A stretch of DNA of 64,000 nucleotides from Beverwykella pulmonaria. Lineage: Eukaryota; Ascomycota; Dothideomycetes; Pleosporales; Melanommataceae. This document shows positions 49,449 to 60,482 of the stretch, one piece after another. A program made the translations under genes and the position numbers. The stretch is taken from assembly GCA_001599595.1 (NCBI GenBank), contig BCHH01000021.1, positions 115,095-179,094 of the forward strand, read 5' to 3'. The notes under the pieces were generated by a model. It had not been told where the DNA came from and did not search any database. It saw nothing but the letters and a program-made list of their open reading frames with translations. How positions within the stretch are numbered: the stretch's first letter is position 1; the number at the start of each line of letters is the position of its first letter.

Positions 49449-51910
49449 ATGCTGCGGCAACAATTGATCCGGTCGCTGAAGAGGCCTGCGCGATTTGCAG
49501 GCTTCAATGGCAGCCGGGCCTTTACTGCCTCGGCCGTCCGCCCAGCAGAGGTGGAGCTCACTATTGGTGTGTGCCACTCCCCAGTCCCCGCCTCTGACGC
49601 CTGCTAACGAGTTCTCGCAGATGGAAAGAAAGTGTCAATCGAAGGTACGCCAGCTCTTATAATATAGTGTAGCCCTGCGGCCGATCCTAACGTCCCTTGC
49701 AGCGGGCTCCGCCCTCATTCAAGCCTGCGAGAAAGCCGGAAGTACCGTTCCGCGATACTGCTACCACGAGAAATTGATGATAGCCGGAAACTGCCGCATG
49801 TGTCTGGTGGAGGTGGAGCGGGCTCCTAAACCTGTGGCATCCTGCGCATGGCCGGTACAGCCCGGTATGGTGGTTAAGACCGACTCACCCCTCGTCCACA
49901 AGGCGCGGGAGGGTGTCATGGAGTTCCTCCTCGCCAATCACCCTTTGGACTGTCCTATTTGCGACCAGGGAGGAGAATGCGACTTGCAGGATCAGTCGAT
50001 GAGATATGGCGCGGACCGAGGAAGGTTTCACGAGATCGGGGGAAAGCGCGCGGTTGAGGACAAGAATATTGGGCCTCTGGTCAAGGTGGGATATGTGCAG
50101 TTATCACTGTACGACGAATGCTTATGTTTGGCAGACCTCTATGAACAGGTGCATCCACTGCACACGATGTGTCCGGTTCGCTAACGATGTTGCTGGTGCT
50201 CCTGAATTCGGTTCAACGGGACGTGGAAACGACCTCCAAATTGGCACATATCTCGAGACCGCGTTGGATACTGAACTGTCTGGGAACGTGATCGACCTTT
50301 GCCCTGTTGGCGCCCTTACCTCTAAGCCATATGCCTTCAAGGCTCGACCATGGGAACTCTATCACACTGAATCAGTCGACGTCCTTGATGGTCTCGGCTC
50401 AAACATCCGGATAGATGCTCGTGGTATCCAAGTCATGAGAATTCTGCCCCGATTGAACGACGACATCAACGAGGAATGGATCAACGACAAGTCTCGCTTC
50501 GCCTGCGATGCGCTCAGCACACAGCGACTAGTGAACCCGCTTATCCGTGTTGATGATCAATTCCAGCCAGCTTCCTGGGAACAGGCCCTTGTAGAGATTG
50601 GCGAAGCATACAAGAGGATAGCACCCAAGGGTGATGAGTTCAAGGCTATCGCCGGTCACTTAGTAGAGACTGAGGTCTTGGTCGCAATGAAGGATCTTGC
50701 CAACAGACTTGGATCCGATAACCTGGCTCTAGATCAGCCCGGCGGTAGCGAGCCTGTTGCACATGGGATCGATATCCGATCAAACTACGCTTTCAACTCC
50801 AAGATCTACGGCGTTGAGGAAGCAGATGCCATTCTCCTCATTGGCACCAACCCACGGCACGAAGCTGCTGTTCTCAATGCCAGAATACGAAAGCAGTGGC
50901 TAAGGTCTGATCTCGAGATTGGTCTTGTCGGTGAGGATTTCGAGAGTACTTTCGAGTACGAGAAGCTCGGAGCATCCGCTACAGACCTCAAAACCGCTCT
51001 TGCTGGAGCATTTGGGAAGAAACTGGCAGCCGCAAAGAAGCCGATCATCATTGTGGGCAGTGGTGTTACAGAGCATGCCGATGCTAAATCTATCTACGAG
51101 CAGGTCGGTGCTTTCGTCGAAAAGCACAAGGCGAACTTCCAAACCCCCGAATGGAACGGCTACAGTGTCCTTCAGCGTACCGCGTCAAGGACTGGTGCAT
51201 ACGAAGTTGGCTTCACAGTTCCATCACCCACAGTCGCAAGCACAACACCAAAGTTTATCTGGCTACTCGGAGCCGACGAGGTCAACGAAGCGGAACTGCC
51301 CAAGGACGCCTTCATCGTCTACCAAGGTCACCACGGTGACCGTGCCGCGCAGTTTGCCGATGTCGTCCTTCCAGGTGCCGCATACACGGAGAAGGGCGTG
51401 ACGTACGTCAACACGGAAGGCCGTGTTCAGTTGGGCCGCAATGCCGTCAGTCTTCCCGGAGCCGCAAGAGAAGACTGGAAGATCATCCGCGCAGCATCAG
51501 AATATCTCGGCGCCGAACTACCGTATGATGACGTGGAGGCGCTCCGGGACCGCATGGTAGAGATATCTCCTGCTCTGCGATCATATGATATAGTAGAGCC
51601 GGTGTCACTACCAGGCCTAAGCAAGGTCCAGTTGGTGGATCACAACAAGGGCTCGACGCCAACTGGGGAGCCATTAAAGAAGCCCATTGAGAACTTTTAC
51701 TTCACAGACTCGATTTCTAGAAAGTAAATCATACCTTCCCAATACTTCTTCTTTAACGAACTAGGATGCTAACAGAAGGACAGTTCACCAACAATGGCGC
51801 GTTGCTCCGCCGCGAAAGCAGCCAAGAATCCAGAAACCAACTTCATGGCGCCGGGTGAGCCGCACCCGCAAGTTCAGTATGGACCACCGTCGGCCGCTAT
51901 GACGGGTTAA
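49449..51910 (+). CDS. nuo-78: NADH-ubiquinone oxidoreductase 75/78 kDa subunit
   Basis: The largest peripheral-arm subunit of mitochondrial complex I (human NDUFS1, Neurospora nuo-78). It carries three Fe-S clusters on the path from FMN to quinone. Five exons, 49449-49566, 49621-49644 (24 nt), 49703-50085, 50135-51723 and 51784-51910, give 746 aa. The N-terminus [16 protein letters not shown] is a mitochondrial targeting sequence. Cluster ligands are visible in [33 protein letters not shown] and [10 protein letters not shown] with a later CPVGAL. The rest is the molybdopterin-oxidoreductase-like fold ([19 protein letters not shown]). The last exon restores [15 protein letters not shown] and ends [13 protein letters not shown], typical of fungal orthologues. 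If the last intron is retained, translation stops at 51727 after SISRK, losing the final 42 residues. Confidence 0.95.
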
Positions 51911-52858
51911 AGACAGTACGATTGGATGGAGGATGATACATGGGAGGTTGTACATAGGCTCGTGGGATCCTTCAATTTTCTCGTTTTGTTTAGCATGCAA
52001 GAGAGCAGAGTGTATGAAAATACTTGTTGCATTCTCCGCTATATTGATACTTTGCAATTGCGATGACCGCTACTAAAGAGCCCTTTGAATTAATCCTTCG
52101 GCATCCAACTCTCTTCACTGGTCTCCTCTCCTGCCAAGAAATAATATATTCATGTTGGATTTCTGCAGTCATGGGGAACATAAATTGGGATTTGAAGACT
52201 TTAGAGCAGAAACAGGGTTTCTCATAAGCGTTTCTGGTCTGATTTTTCGAGCTATTTGGCTAAGAGGACATGTAGTATGTCCAGAGGAGAGACAGAACAA
52301 TGTGAAGACAATTTTTCCTCCTTCACCTAAGTTTTCATGTCCCCACTGTAACTTTCCAAACACCTGCAGACTAGGGGGCGAAGCGTCTTCACGGAGGCAA
52401 CAACACAAAGTAAGCTGAAGTAGGTGTGAAGAAAAGATTTTGGCCTTTGAATTGTATTTGCTTGACTGACCTTCGGTTGATAAAGGGCCTGATATTTTCT
52501 TCTAGCTTCGTGTTATCTTTACACAAGCAAGACTAGCGCATCTCCGTGAGCGCCTCAACTTCGTGATCCTGATCTCGCAGGCCCCCCAAGAGCAGCTCAT
52601 AATAAGCCTCCTTGTAGTAGAGATGCCGTTCCATGCTCTTCTCCTCACCTCAATTCTGCCGTGATCCTTCCGCACATTACATCAACAGATCAAGGTATCT
52701 GTTGACCAAGCAGCCGGGCAATAATTGCCAATTTTCTTCACCGATATAACCTGTGTTCCTCGTTCTTAAAAGTGTCCCCTAAGGATAATCCAGCACCAAA
52801 CGCCCCAACTGTATGGCCCACAAGATACACCGTACCTGGGTCGGTCGATGAACAGCGC
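51911..52858. other. Convergent intergenic region
   Basis: 948 bp between two convergent stop codons. No gene, RNA or repeat recognised. Confidence 0.5.
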
Positions 52859-53438
52859 TCAGTCATCCGCCTCCTCCTCCTTCTTCTCCATCTTCGCCTC
52901 CTCTTCCTTCGGGGCCAGACTCTCCCTCAACCTCTCCTCTTGCTTCCTCCAATGGCTTCCCTCCTGATAATCCGCCGAAATCCCCAGCGCTTTACGCAGC
53001 CTCTCGCTCTCTTCAATCTTCGCTTTCGCTAGGTCATGCACCTGATGTGATTTTAGATTCCGCGCGTCCGGTCCAGAGCCCTTGCCTTGTTTTCGTTCTT
53101 CTTCGAGTTTCTTACGCAGGGCGTCGCATTGGTCGTCGATTTCGTCTTCGTCGACGCTGGTGGTCGTTAGCATCGCTCATATATTGCAGGCTTGAGCGAC
53201 GGATTTACCCTTCCTCTTCAAGCTTGTCGCGCAGCGTAAAGACTTTGACTTCGATCTCGTGTCGTCGATCGTGCTCTAGAATCTCCTTGTCTGGCTGCCG
53301 TTGACGGTGCTTCGCTGATTCCCAGTCTTGCGGATATGGCTGGATCTTGTCGCGCGGCCGGAGGAGAGACCTATTCTTCTGCACATAGCCGGAAGTGCCG
53401 CTCCCGCGCGGAGTAGAGAGACCGACGTTGGAGGACAT
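52859..53438 (-). CDS. CWC21: Pre-mRNA splicing factor Cwc21
   Basis: A small spliceosome protein bound near Prp8 and Snu114 in the catalytically active complex, related to the N-terminus of human SRRM2. Exons 53209-53438 and 52859-53156 give 175 aa. The start MSSNVGLSTPRGSGTSGYVQ is the family's conserved N-terminus. The cwf21 domain follows (KEILEHDRRHEIEVKVFTLR) and continues across the intron into GVDEDEIDDQCDALRKKLEE. The C-terminal half is a highly charged Glu/Lys helix. The intron has a GTAAAT donor, a GCTAACG branch site and a CACCAG acceptor. The gene is divergent from CDC123, with 215 bp between the start codons. Confidence 0.93.
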
Positions 53439-53653
53439 GGCTGGATTTATAGTGATGGCGGTTGAGGATAACCTGAGAAGTCGAAGAAAGCGGCGGAGAG
53501 CGCTCGGAGGTGCCGCGCCAAGCCGAGAGTTCACCATTGCCCCGCGAATTTTCCAGACGTTAAGACTCACAACACAACCATGGAGTCATCGCGCCGACAT
53601 AAGAACACACAGAGCCCGCTCCGACATTCAATACTAGCTCTAAGAAGACCACC
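53439..53653. promoter_or_regulatory. Shared divergent promoter, CWC21 / CDC123
   Basis: Only 215 bp separate the two start codons on opposite strands, so both transcripts must start inside or very near it. No TATA box is evident. Confidence 0.55.
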
Positions 53654-54887
53654 ATGACAGCACACGAGACAGGCACCGAGCCCTTTGAGCCCGCCGCTGG
53701 ATTCACGCAGCTTCCTTTTCCGCCCGTTACGAGAAGTCACATCCTGAACTGCTCATATCACAGCTGGCACCCAAAGTGAGCTCGCCGCTACCTCTGTCGT
53801 GATATCGTGTCTCTAACATTCTTTCAGATACCGAGCTATCACACCCAAAGCGCGCCTTGTCCCCCTCCCTGACACCTTCCTCACCTACCTCCGCGAGGAC
53901 GGCATCCTGCTCCCCCCAGACGAGCACGACAACCCAGAGTGGTCCGATGCAGACAGTGGGATATTCTCCGGAGCGGACAACGAGGACGATGATGAAGACG
54001 ACCAAAATTACGATCCTTCCATCAACTGGCGAGACACCCACGAAGCGATCGAGCGGGTAATAGAAGAGCTGGGAGGAAAAGTCGCACCAAAGCTGAACTG
54101 GTCATCGCCGAAAGATGCGACCTGGATCGCCGCGACCAACAGCATGGAGTGCCGGACACCCAACGACATCTACCTGCTGCTGAAATCCAGTGACTTCGTC
54201 ACGCACGACCTCCAGCACGCCTTCGACGACACCGTGGACAACGACGTTACGGACGCGCCCGGAATTCCTTACCACCTCGTCCTCCGCAAATGGCTTACGC
54301 TCAACCCCTCTGTCGAATTCCGGTGCTTTGTGCGCAATCGCAAACTCATAGCCATGTGCCAGCGCGACCTCAACCACTTCGACTTCCTCTTCCCTATGCA
54401 AGATAAGCTGCGTCAAGCTGTGCAAGAGTTCTTCGACATGCGGATACGAGACACATTCCCAGACCCAAACTTCACTTTCGACGTGTATATCCCTCCACCA
54501 CACGACCGCGTGTGGCTGATGGACTTCAATCCCTGGGCGCAGCGCACCGATCCTCTTCTCTTCGGCTGGCTTGAGCTGCTCACACTGCCCGAGCCTGCTG
54601 CACCAGCAGCGGAGGATGTGGAGAGAACACACAATGACTCCAGCGATGCAGACGAAGAGGAGGATACAGAGACAATCGAGATATTCCGACCTGAGTTCCG
54701 TCTCGTTCGCCGAGATGATCCAGAGGCATACGGCTTCACTACTCCCCAGTATAGCGCCCACAAGCTTCCTAAAGATGTGGTGGATGCTACCGGAGCTGAG
54801 GGGAATTTGAGGGAATTTGCGATACAGTGGAAAGAGGCTCAGAGACTGGCGGAGCAACAAAGAGACGAGGATAGCGATACTGAGTAA
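53654..54887 (+). CDS. CDC123: Cdc123, eIF2 assembly factor
   Basis: Cdc123 is a cytosolic ATP-grasp protein that binds eIF2 gamma and drives assembly of the eIF2 complex needed for translation initiation and G1 progression. Exons 53654-53775 and 53828-54887 give 393 aa. The N-terminus after the start holds the family motif [20 protein letters not shown], rebuilt across the intron. The D123 domain continues with [31 protein letters not shown] and [12 protein letters not shown], whose Asp/Asn are the metal-ATP site. Between residues ~65 and 95 there is an acidic insert ([16 protein letters not shown]) and near residue 300 a second one ([11 protein letters not shown]), both common in fungi. The tail is acidic (QRDEDSDTE). 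Confidence 0.95.
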
Positions 54888-55193
54888 AGTTCACATATTG
54901 TATGGAGACGAAGCTTGGGACCGCCATATTGTTCTGTAAAGCTACTTTGCCTCTAAAAGACTATTGTCCACAATGGTAACACCAAGCCTTTACAGTGGTA
55001 AAATGTATCGTAGGAAAGTGCTTTACTACCTCTACAATTTTGCAGCTTGATCAACGAAAAGTAAAACTAACGTACTCCTGATTGTGTCTGCAATGGTAAG
55101 GATGACTAATATGCCAAGACCAATATCATTGTGAATCTCGAACCGCCAGCTGTGACCTCTTCTCCTCAGTGGCGGGAAGCACACGAAACCAAC
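54888..55193. other. Intergenic between CDC123 and COG1
   Basis: 306 bp between two genes on the same strand. The COG1 frame is open upstream from 55131, but the ATG at 55194 gives the better N-terminus. Nothing else seen. Confidence 0.5.
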
Positions 55194-57671
55194 ATGGCTA
55201 CCGAAGCACCTGACCCTCGCACTTTCAATTCCTGGGAAGATGCTTTCCAATTTCCCATACCGGTGGTTCGCAAATTGGAGCATCAGCTTCGCTCCAATAC
55301 GAATGAGAACCGCGAGAAGCTGCGCTCGCTGGTGGGGTAAGTTAAGGAAGCGGATGGAGCTGTTCAAGGACCAGATTGCTAACGAGCGATTAGAGCGAGC
55401 TACCGAAGTCACCTCGATACCGCCGAAACCATAATAGACATGGAAATCAGAATGGCGCAAGTGGAATCGAAGCTCGCGCGAGTTGGCCAGAACTGTAATA
55501 CCCGGGCCCTGGATCGAATTGCTAGCAATGCGTTGAAGATGGATACCCACAATCGGACTCGTGGTCAGTGTGTAGCCGCCAAAACGCTCGAGGATATCGT
55601 CTGACATGTGGACACAGACCTCGCGCGGTATACATTCGCTTCTCAGCTATCGGTCCTCCGGAACTGCCCTGTTGTGATGGCGCGATTGCTGAGGGAAGAT
55701 GGATCATATCTGCTCATTGCCAAGGTTCTGGTCATTTCACGGCTTCTCTACAAGGCGCTCTCGCAGTCGAAGAACACATCACCGATTGTGGAACAACTCT
55801 GGGCCCGGGTGAGCTCGACACGGCGCAAGTTCTTGCGTAGAATAGACAAACGGCTCGCAAGTGCTACGGGAGACACCTCAACGCTGGTTGAGACCATGTG
55901 CGCATACTCTCTCGCGACAAGCTCGACCCCTTCCCACGTTCTCGAACATTTCCATCGAGTGAGGAAGGAGGAGATTTTGAAGAACGTGAAGCGCGGAAAT
56001 GACCTTGCGAAGCAAGGCGTCACGGCTCTAAAGCTCTGTTTGCAGACCTGTCAAGATACGCAGACCATCTTCCCGCGCCGGTTGGCAGAGTCACTGGCGA
56101 AGCTGAAGTCTCAGCCGCTTGTACAGGATCCAGACGTTCGCTCTCTGTACGAGTTAAACCTAGACATCCACGACCGGTGGGTAGGCAACGAGGCCCGTGA
56201 TTATACGCCTTGGCCGCGCCATGATGAGCTCCAAAGACCAGAGGCAGAGAAAATATTGCACAAATGGTCGAAAGAAGCCATTTCCGCCTTTCTTCAAGGC
56301 ATCAAGGCAGCACTCGATCAAGAAAATCGTCTCAAAGAAGTTTCATCACTGAGGCAAGAATTGATCGAAACATGGATTCTGTCGGGCTCTAGAATGGCGG
56401 GCGTGAAATCCGCGAATGTCCTCGACGATTTGCGAGATACGATGAACAACCAGTTGGAGACCATTGTCAGCTCTCGCGCACAGAACCTGCAAAAGATCGT
56501 ATCCGAGCTCACACAAGTTCTGGGCAAGTGGAGTTCTGGTGGGGACGCGCCCAACATATCGCTATGGACCACCGCCTCTACCTCTGCCGACTTAAGCAAT
56601 GGGGCGCAGCTATTCAAGTCGACCATTCTCAACACACACCAAGGACGTGATGAAGCGGTGATCCGCATTGTTTCAATATTTGACAAGTGGATGGAGTCGG
56701 TCTTGGAAGTGAAGGGTATCGTGAAATCCATGAAAGAAATGCGTTGGGACGACACATTTGCCGACGATGTGGATGATTCAGATGACGAACTTGGCCCTGA
56801 TTCGAAACAGAAGCTCCTCAGCGATGATGACCCACGTTTGTTAGAGGAGGTTACCCAAGAGGCACTTGGCGATGCGCTAAAGAGTCTGGGCAGGAGCTTT
56901 GCGCAGATGGTATCCAAGTTGACTTCGGGTCACGATGCTGGCTCGGTTCCTCAGACCATCTTCATTCTCCGGGTGGTGCGTGAGATTGGCGACCGGATTC
57001 CGCGATTACGCCTACAGGACAAATATACACCACCACCGAGCCCGTTTCGTTCAGACGTGCTGAAGCCACTGCATAGCACGCTGGCAAGACAGATTGTACG
57101 GCCTACGATGGAGTCTTACCATAAGTCGCTTGCTGCGGCTAGTAAAACCCGATCCCGCAGCCACATACTCTGGGAAGGGAATCCGGCGTTACCTGCTCAG
57201 CCATCGCCCAGCGCATTCCGGTTTCTCCAAGGCTTGGTGAAGCACATGGGAGCGCATGGCAGTGATTTGTGGGCTCCTGATGGCGTCTCTGTGCTCAAGG
57301 GAATGACGTGCGAAGAGGTGTCGAAAGTCTGGCAAAAGAACTTTGAAGATTTGACCCAACCCGAGCCTGATGTCGCCCAGCAAGCCCAAGACCATGCCGA
57401 GGACGTACCTGAATCACAAGAGGCAATGGAGACGAAGGATCCACCTTCAACAAAACAGGCACCCCGCACGGATGAGCTCAGATACGAAAGGCTAAGACAG
57501 TTTCTTTTCGATATCCTATACATTCAGCGCTACTTGGGTGGGATATCTGAGGGCTTCGTAAACACCGTACGCGAGGCATCTGGAATCGATGAGAGTGCCC
57601 AAGCCAGGCTCCATAGGAACGCCGCCGACTATGGGCGCAAGACGTACCTGCTTTTCGCGCTGCTGGCATGA
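55194..57671 (+). CDS. COG1: Conserved oligomeric Golgi complex subunit 1
   Basis: Cog1 belongs to lobe A/B bridging of the COG tether, which captures recycling vesicles at the Golgi and keeps glycosylation enzymes in place. Exons 55194-55336, 55394-55563 and 55618-57671 give 788 aa. The N-terminal ~80 residues carry the Vps51/Cog1 signature: an aromatic-rich start (TFNSWEDAFQFPIPVVRKLE), then REKLRSLVGASYRSHLDTAE after splicing, and a helical IIDMEIRMAQVESKLARVG. Residues ~90 on are almost all helical, with FASQLSVLRNCPVVMARLL and WVGNEARDYTPWPRHDE. An acidic break (DDVDDSDDELGPDSKQK) lies in the middle. The C-terminus FDILYIQRYLGG and YGRKTYLLFALLA agrees with fungal Cog1. Family call is based on remembered pattern, not on alignment. 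Confidence 0.88.
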
Positions 57672-58151
57672 CCTCGCGAATTGGCAATGTAGACTTCATA
57701 CTCCGGATCGTCTGATGTTGCCGTGCTAGAATACAGCCATGGACGTGCACTCGATCGGTTTGCGAAGACATAGATCTTAATCATCTTATCAATCGCTCCG
57801 ACATTCCGACTGGCGGGCTCCTTTGTGTGTTACGCTAGTTAAACCCTGCAGGCTGGGGCATCGTTCGGGACGATATGAGAGGGATCATGCATTGAGCGTT
57901 GAATCTCGCGTCGAGAGCCAGGGGGACCAATGAATTGCTTGCAGTGAATTTCAGCGTGTGGCTTTACCGCTCCCCTCCAATTGGCAGTCGTACGCGGCGG
58001 CGAAAGCAGCCTACGAAGTGGGGCTGAAGCTGTGACGTGACCCTGCCATATACCGGGAGGTGCGACTCGAACCAATTCAAAACAACTACAACCCACGTCA
58101 AAGGCCAAATTCACGACACAGCTTCTCTCTACTGCTCACCTCTCCCTACCC
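57672..58151. other. Intergenic, 480 bp
   Basis: 3' flank of COG1 and promoter of the next gene. No gene or RNA recognised. Confidence 0.5.
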
Positions 58152-59312
58152 ATGGCAGACGAAGGGCTGTCGCAGCCCACAATGACTTCGTCCAACTTTA
58201 TCGACAGCACATTCCTGCTGGCAATTCCTACGGAGCTCAGACTAGCAGTGAGCAAACTGAAACCTGGGCGGCTCAACGTTGCAGTCCTGAGGACAAAACG
58301 TCTTGATACTGATATTTGGGCGTAGATCTACGATTACTGCCTTGCAGACACCAGCACAATTACGATAACCGCAGCACCCATCACCGTCTTCGGCCACAGA
58401 ATTAAAGACCGCCCCCGGCGCACCCCCATTCCCGGTCTGCCCCTTGACCTCGCGCCCCTCGTGCGGTACACCTACGACCCCTCCCTCCTATCCATCTCGG
58501 ATCCAGCTATCATAACGCTCGACCCTGGCGCCGACGCAAACAAGATCACCGACAAACTGCCGTATCCCGCGCCGCTCGCGCTCCTCCAATCATGTCGCCT
58601 TATCCACGACGAGCTCTCAGACTACATGCGCGGACGCCGCACGGGGCCTGCCGCAGGCGGATTATCACTATACGTTACCTATCCGTATGGCGTCCTGGTG
58701 CTCAAGAGTCTGTACCCGAGTCTGCTGCGGCAGGCAAAGAACGTGTATATCTCTGGCTATTACATCGCGCCGCCCTCCAGTAAGCGGGAGGAGCCTCAAA
58801 TCATAGAGAGAAAGGGCGTGGATCTGGGTATCCCACTTTTCAACTCTTCCTTCTTTGCGCCTATGCGGATGGGCAGTCCCCCACCGCCGACATCCCCACC
58901 ACCAACCCGCCGTAGAGAAAGCAAGACCGCGCTCCCTCGTTACCCGCCCGAAACAGCATCTACCGCCCCCGCCGCCCTCGCCGCACTAATCCGCACGATC
59001 CTCCCACCGGACCCGGTCCAGCTGTTCCAGAAACTCGAGGCGAGGATACTGTATCCGGGGGAGATGTCGTACAAATCTCTCTGGAGCGATGACAATGGGC
59101 CCATCGTGCAGATGCTGCGGAATGTGTGTGGGGGTAGGATCGACACTGAGGTCTCGAGGGGGAGGAATGGGAACGCGGTGGCGCTTACGGCCCGCCCGAG
59201 TCCGAGGAGTAGGGTTGTGAGTACCATGTGGCGGAGGCTGGGAAGTACGAGGAGGGAGTGCGAGGGGTTTGTTGTTGGGGTAAATTGGGGAGCTGACGAG
59301 GGTGAAGAATAA
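58152..59312 (+). CDS. Unknown protein with F-box-like N-terminal motif
   Basis: Function not recognised. Exons 58152-58247 and 58326-59312 join in phase 0 and give 360 aa. The joined region reads FLLAIPTELRLAIYDYCLAD, which resembles the short leucine-rich motif (LPxELRxxIY) that opens many uncharacterised filamentous-fungal proteins sometimes called F-box-like. A second conserved-looking block is LALLQSCRLIHDELSDYMRG, also frequent in that group. Residues ~195-225 are a Pro/Arg-rich linker (SPPPPTSPPPTRRRES). The C-terminal part holds FQKLEARILYPGEMSYK. No membrane segment. A role as a ubiquitin-ligase adaptor would be a guess. Confidence 0.7.
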
Positions 59313-60482
59313 AGGGGGGGGGCCCCTTTGGGCCGTCAATTGCACACCATGCCTACGATGATTTTATTTGCTTATTGTATACTACATAAATACTCTCTAG
59401 GCAGCACCATAGTGTGTTGCGAACTTGAGAGTTGCTAGGATAGACTCTTTTAGATATCACATCTCGATTTCTGAAGTCGAGCCTATTTTAAACTCCAGAC
59501 CAAGTACAACCATCGGCATTCAACAAAGCGGCTCAAATATATCCTAATACTGTGAACTAAGACGCTCAGTGCCGTAGAAACAAATGTCTTCGAAGAGCAC
59601 CTCTATTTGACAGAAATAATGCATACTCGTTTTTTTTTATATCAGATCTAGCGTACCTCATCAGCACAGGCGCGTAGGGGTTGCTTGGATGGATGGTGCC
59701 GGGACCTCGGTCAGTGGGTCTCTCCCTTGAAGAACGACTCCGTTAAGATCATAGATCTAGCAAGACTCATCTCGTTGGGTCTTGCCAACTACCTTCTAAA
59801 ATGGATCAGCTGAAGACGTCGGCAGTCGATAATGCTCAATAGCTCCTATGACAAGGCAGACTCGAATTTGCCATACCCTGTTACAAAGGACTCATCTGGG
59901 TTTCACAAAAAATGCTTCACCCGTTGCCTTCATCCAAACGTTCCAGCTGAACGCCTCGGCAGTTGAAACTTGATATATCAACTTGATGTATAGGGCGAAA
60001 TCATACTATTGATCATATCCCTCATCCAGCCTAGCGTTCACCCACGTTTCCCTTTGTTCCGACGATTGGTCCGTGCCGCAACGTGGCAGTTCACCGGTTT
60101 TGGGACTCCGCACTCCACACAGCCACCCGTCAAGCTGTCAACGTCCTTGCGAGCTGAACTTCCGTCCCTCCGGAGAGGCACTTTTATTGGTAGAGGATGG
60201 CTGAAGGCCCTTGTATAGCTGTTGGCGTTGCATGGAGGGTCGAGGCTAGGTAAATGACGGCTCGCCTCGCACGTCAGATGGTTCCTTTGCGCATTCGCGC
60301 AGTGGGTACCAGCGGATGGGTGGGCGAAGCAGGCACGTATCCATGTATCATCAATACTTAAGATAGATCCTTCCAGGCACCCAGTTTGCCGCATGTCTAC
60401 GCCCCAATTGATTTTTTCTCATCATTCCCCGGTTTGCGATTTCTCGTCCGTGAGCAATTGCGAAAAGTTGACCGTTTGCGCA
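59313..60482. other. Intergenic, 1.2 kb
   Basis: No gene recognised. A G run followed by CCCC occurs just after the upstream stop codon (59313-59325). The middle part is AT-rich. The frame of the next gene is open from an earlier ATG at 60393. Confidence 0.5.

Noticed and set aside
54102..54860. 252-codon minus-strand frame
   Set aside because: Antisense shadow of CDC123; the sense strand has clear D123 motifs.
58040..58095. Possible tRNA T-arm (GGTTCGAGTC on the minus strand)
   Set aside because: No matching T-stem, anticodon arm or acceptor stem could be paired around it.
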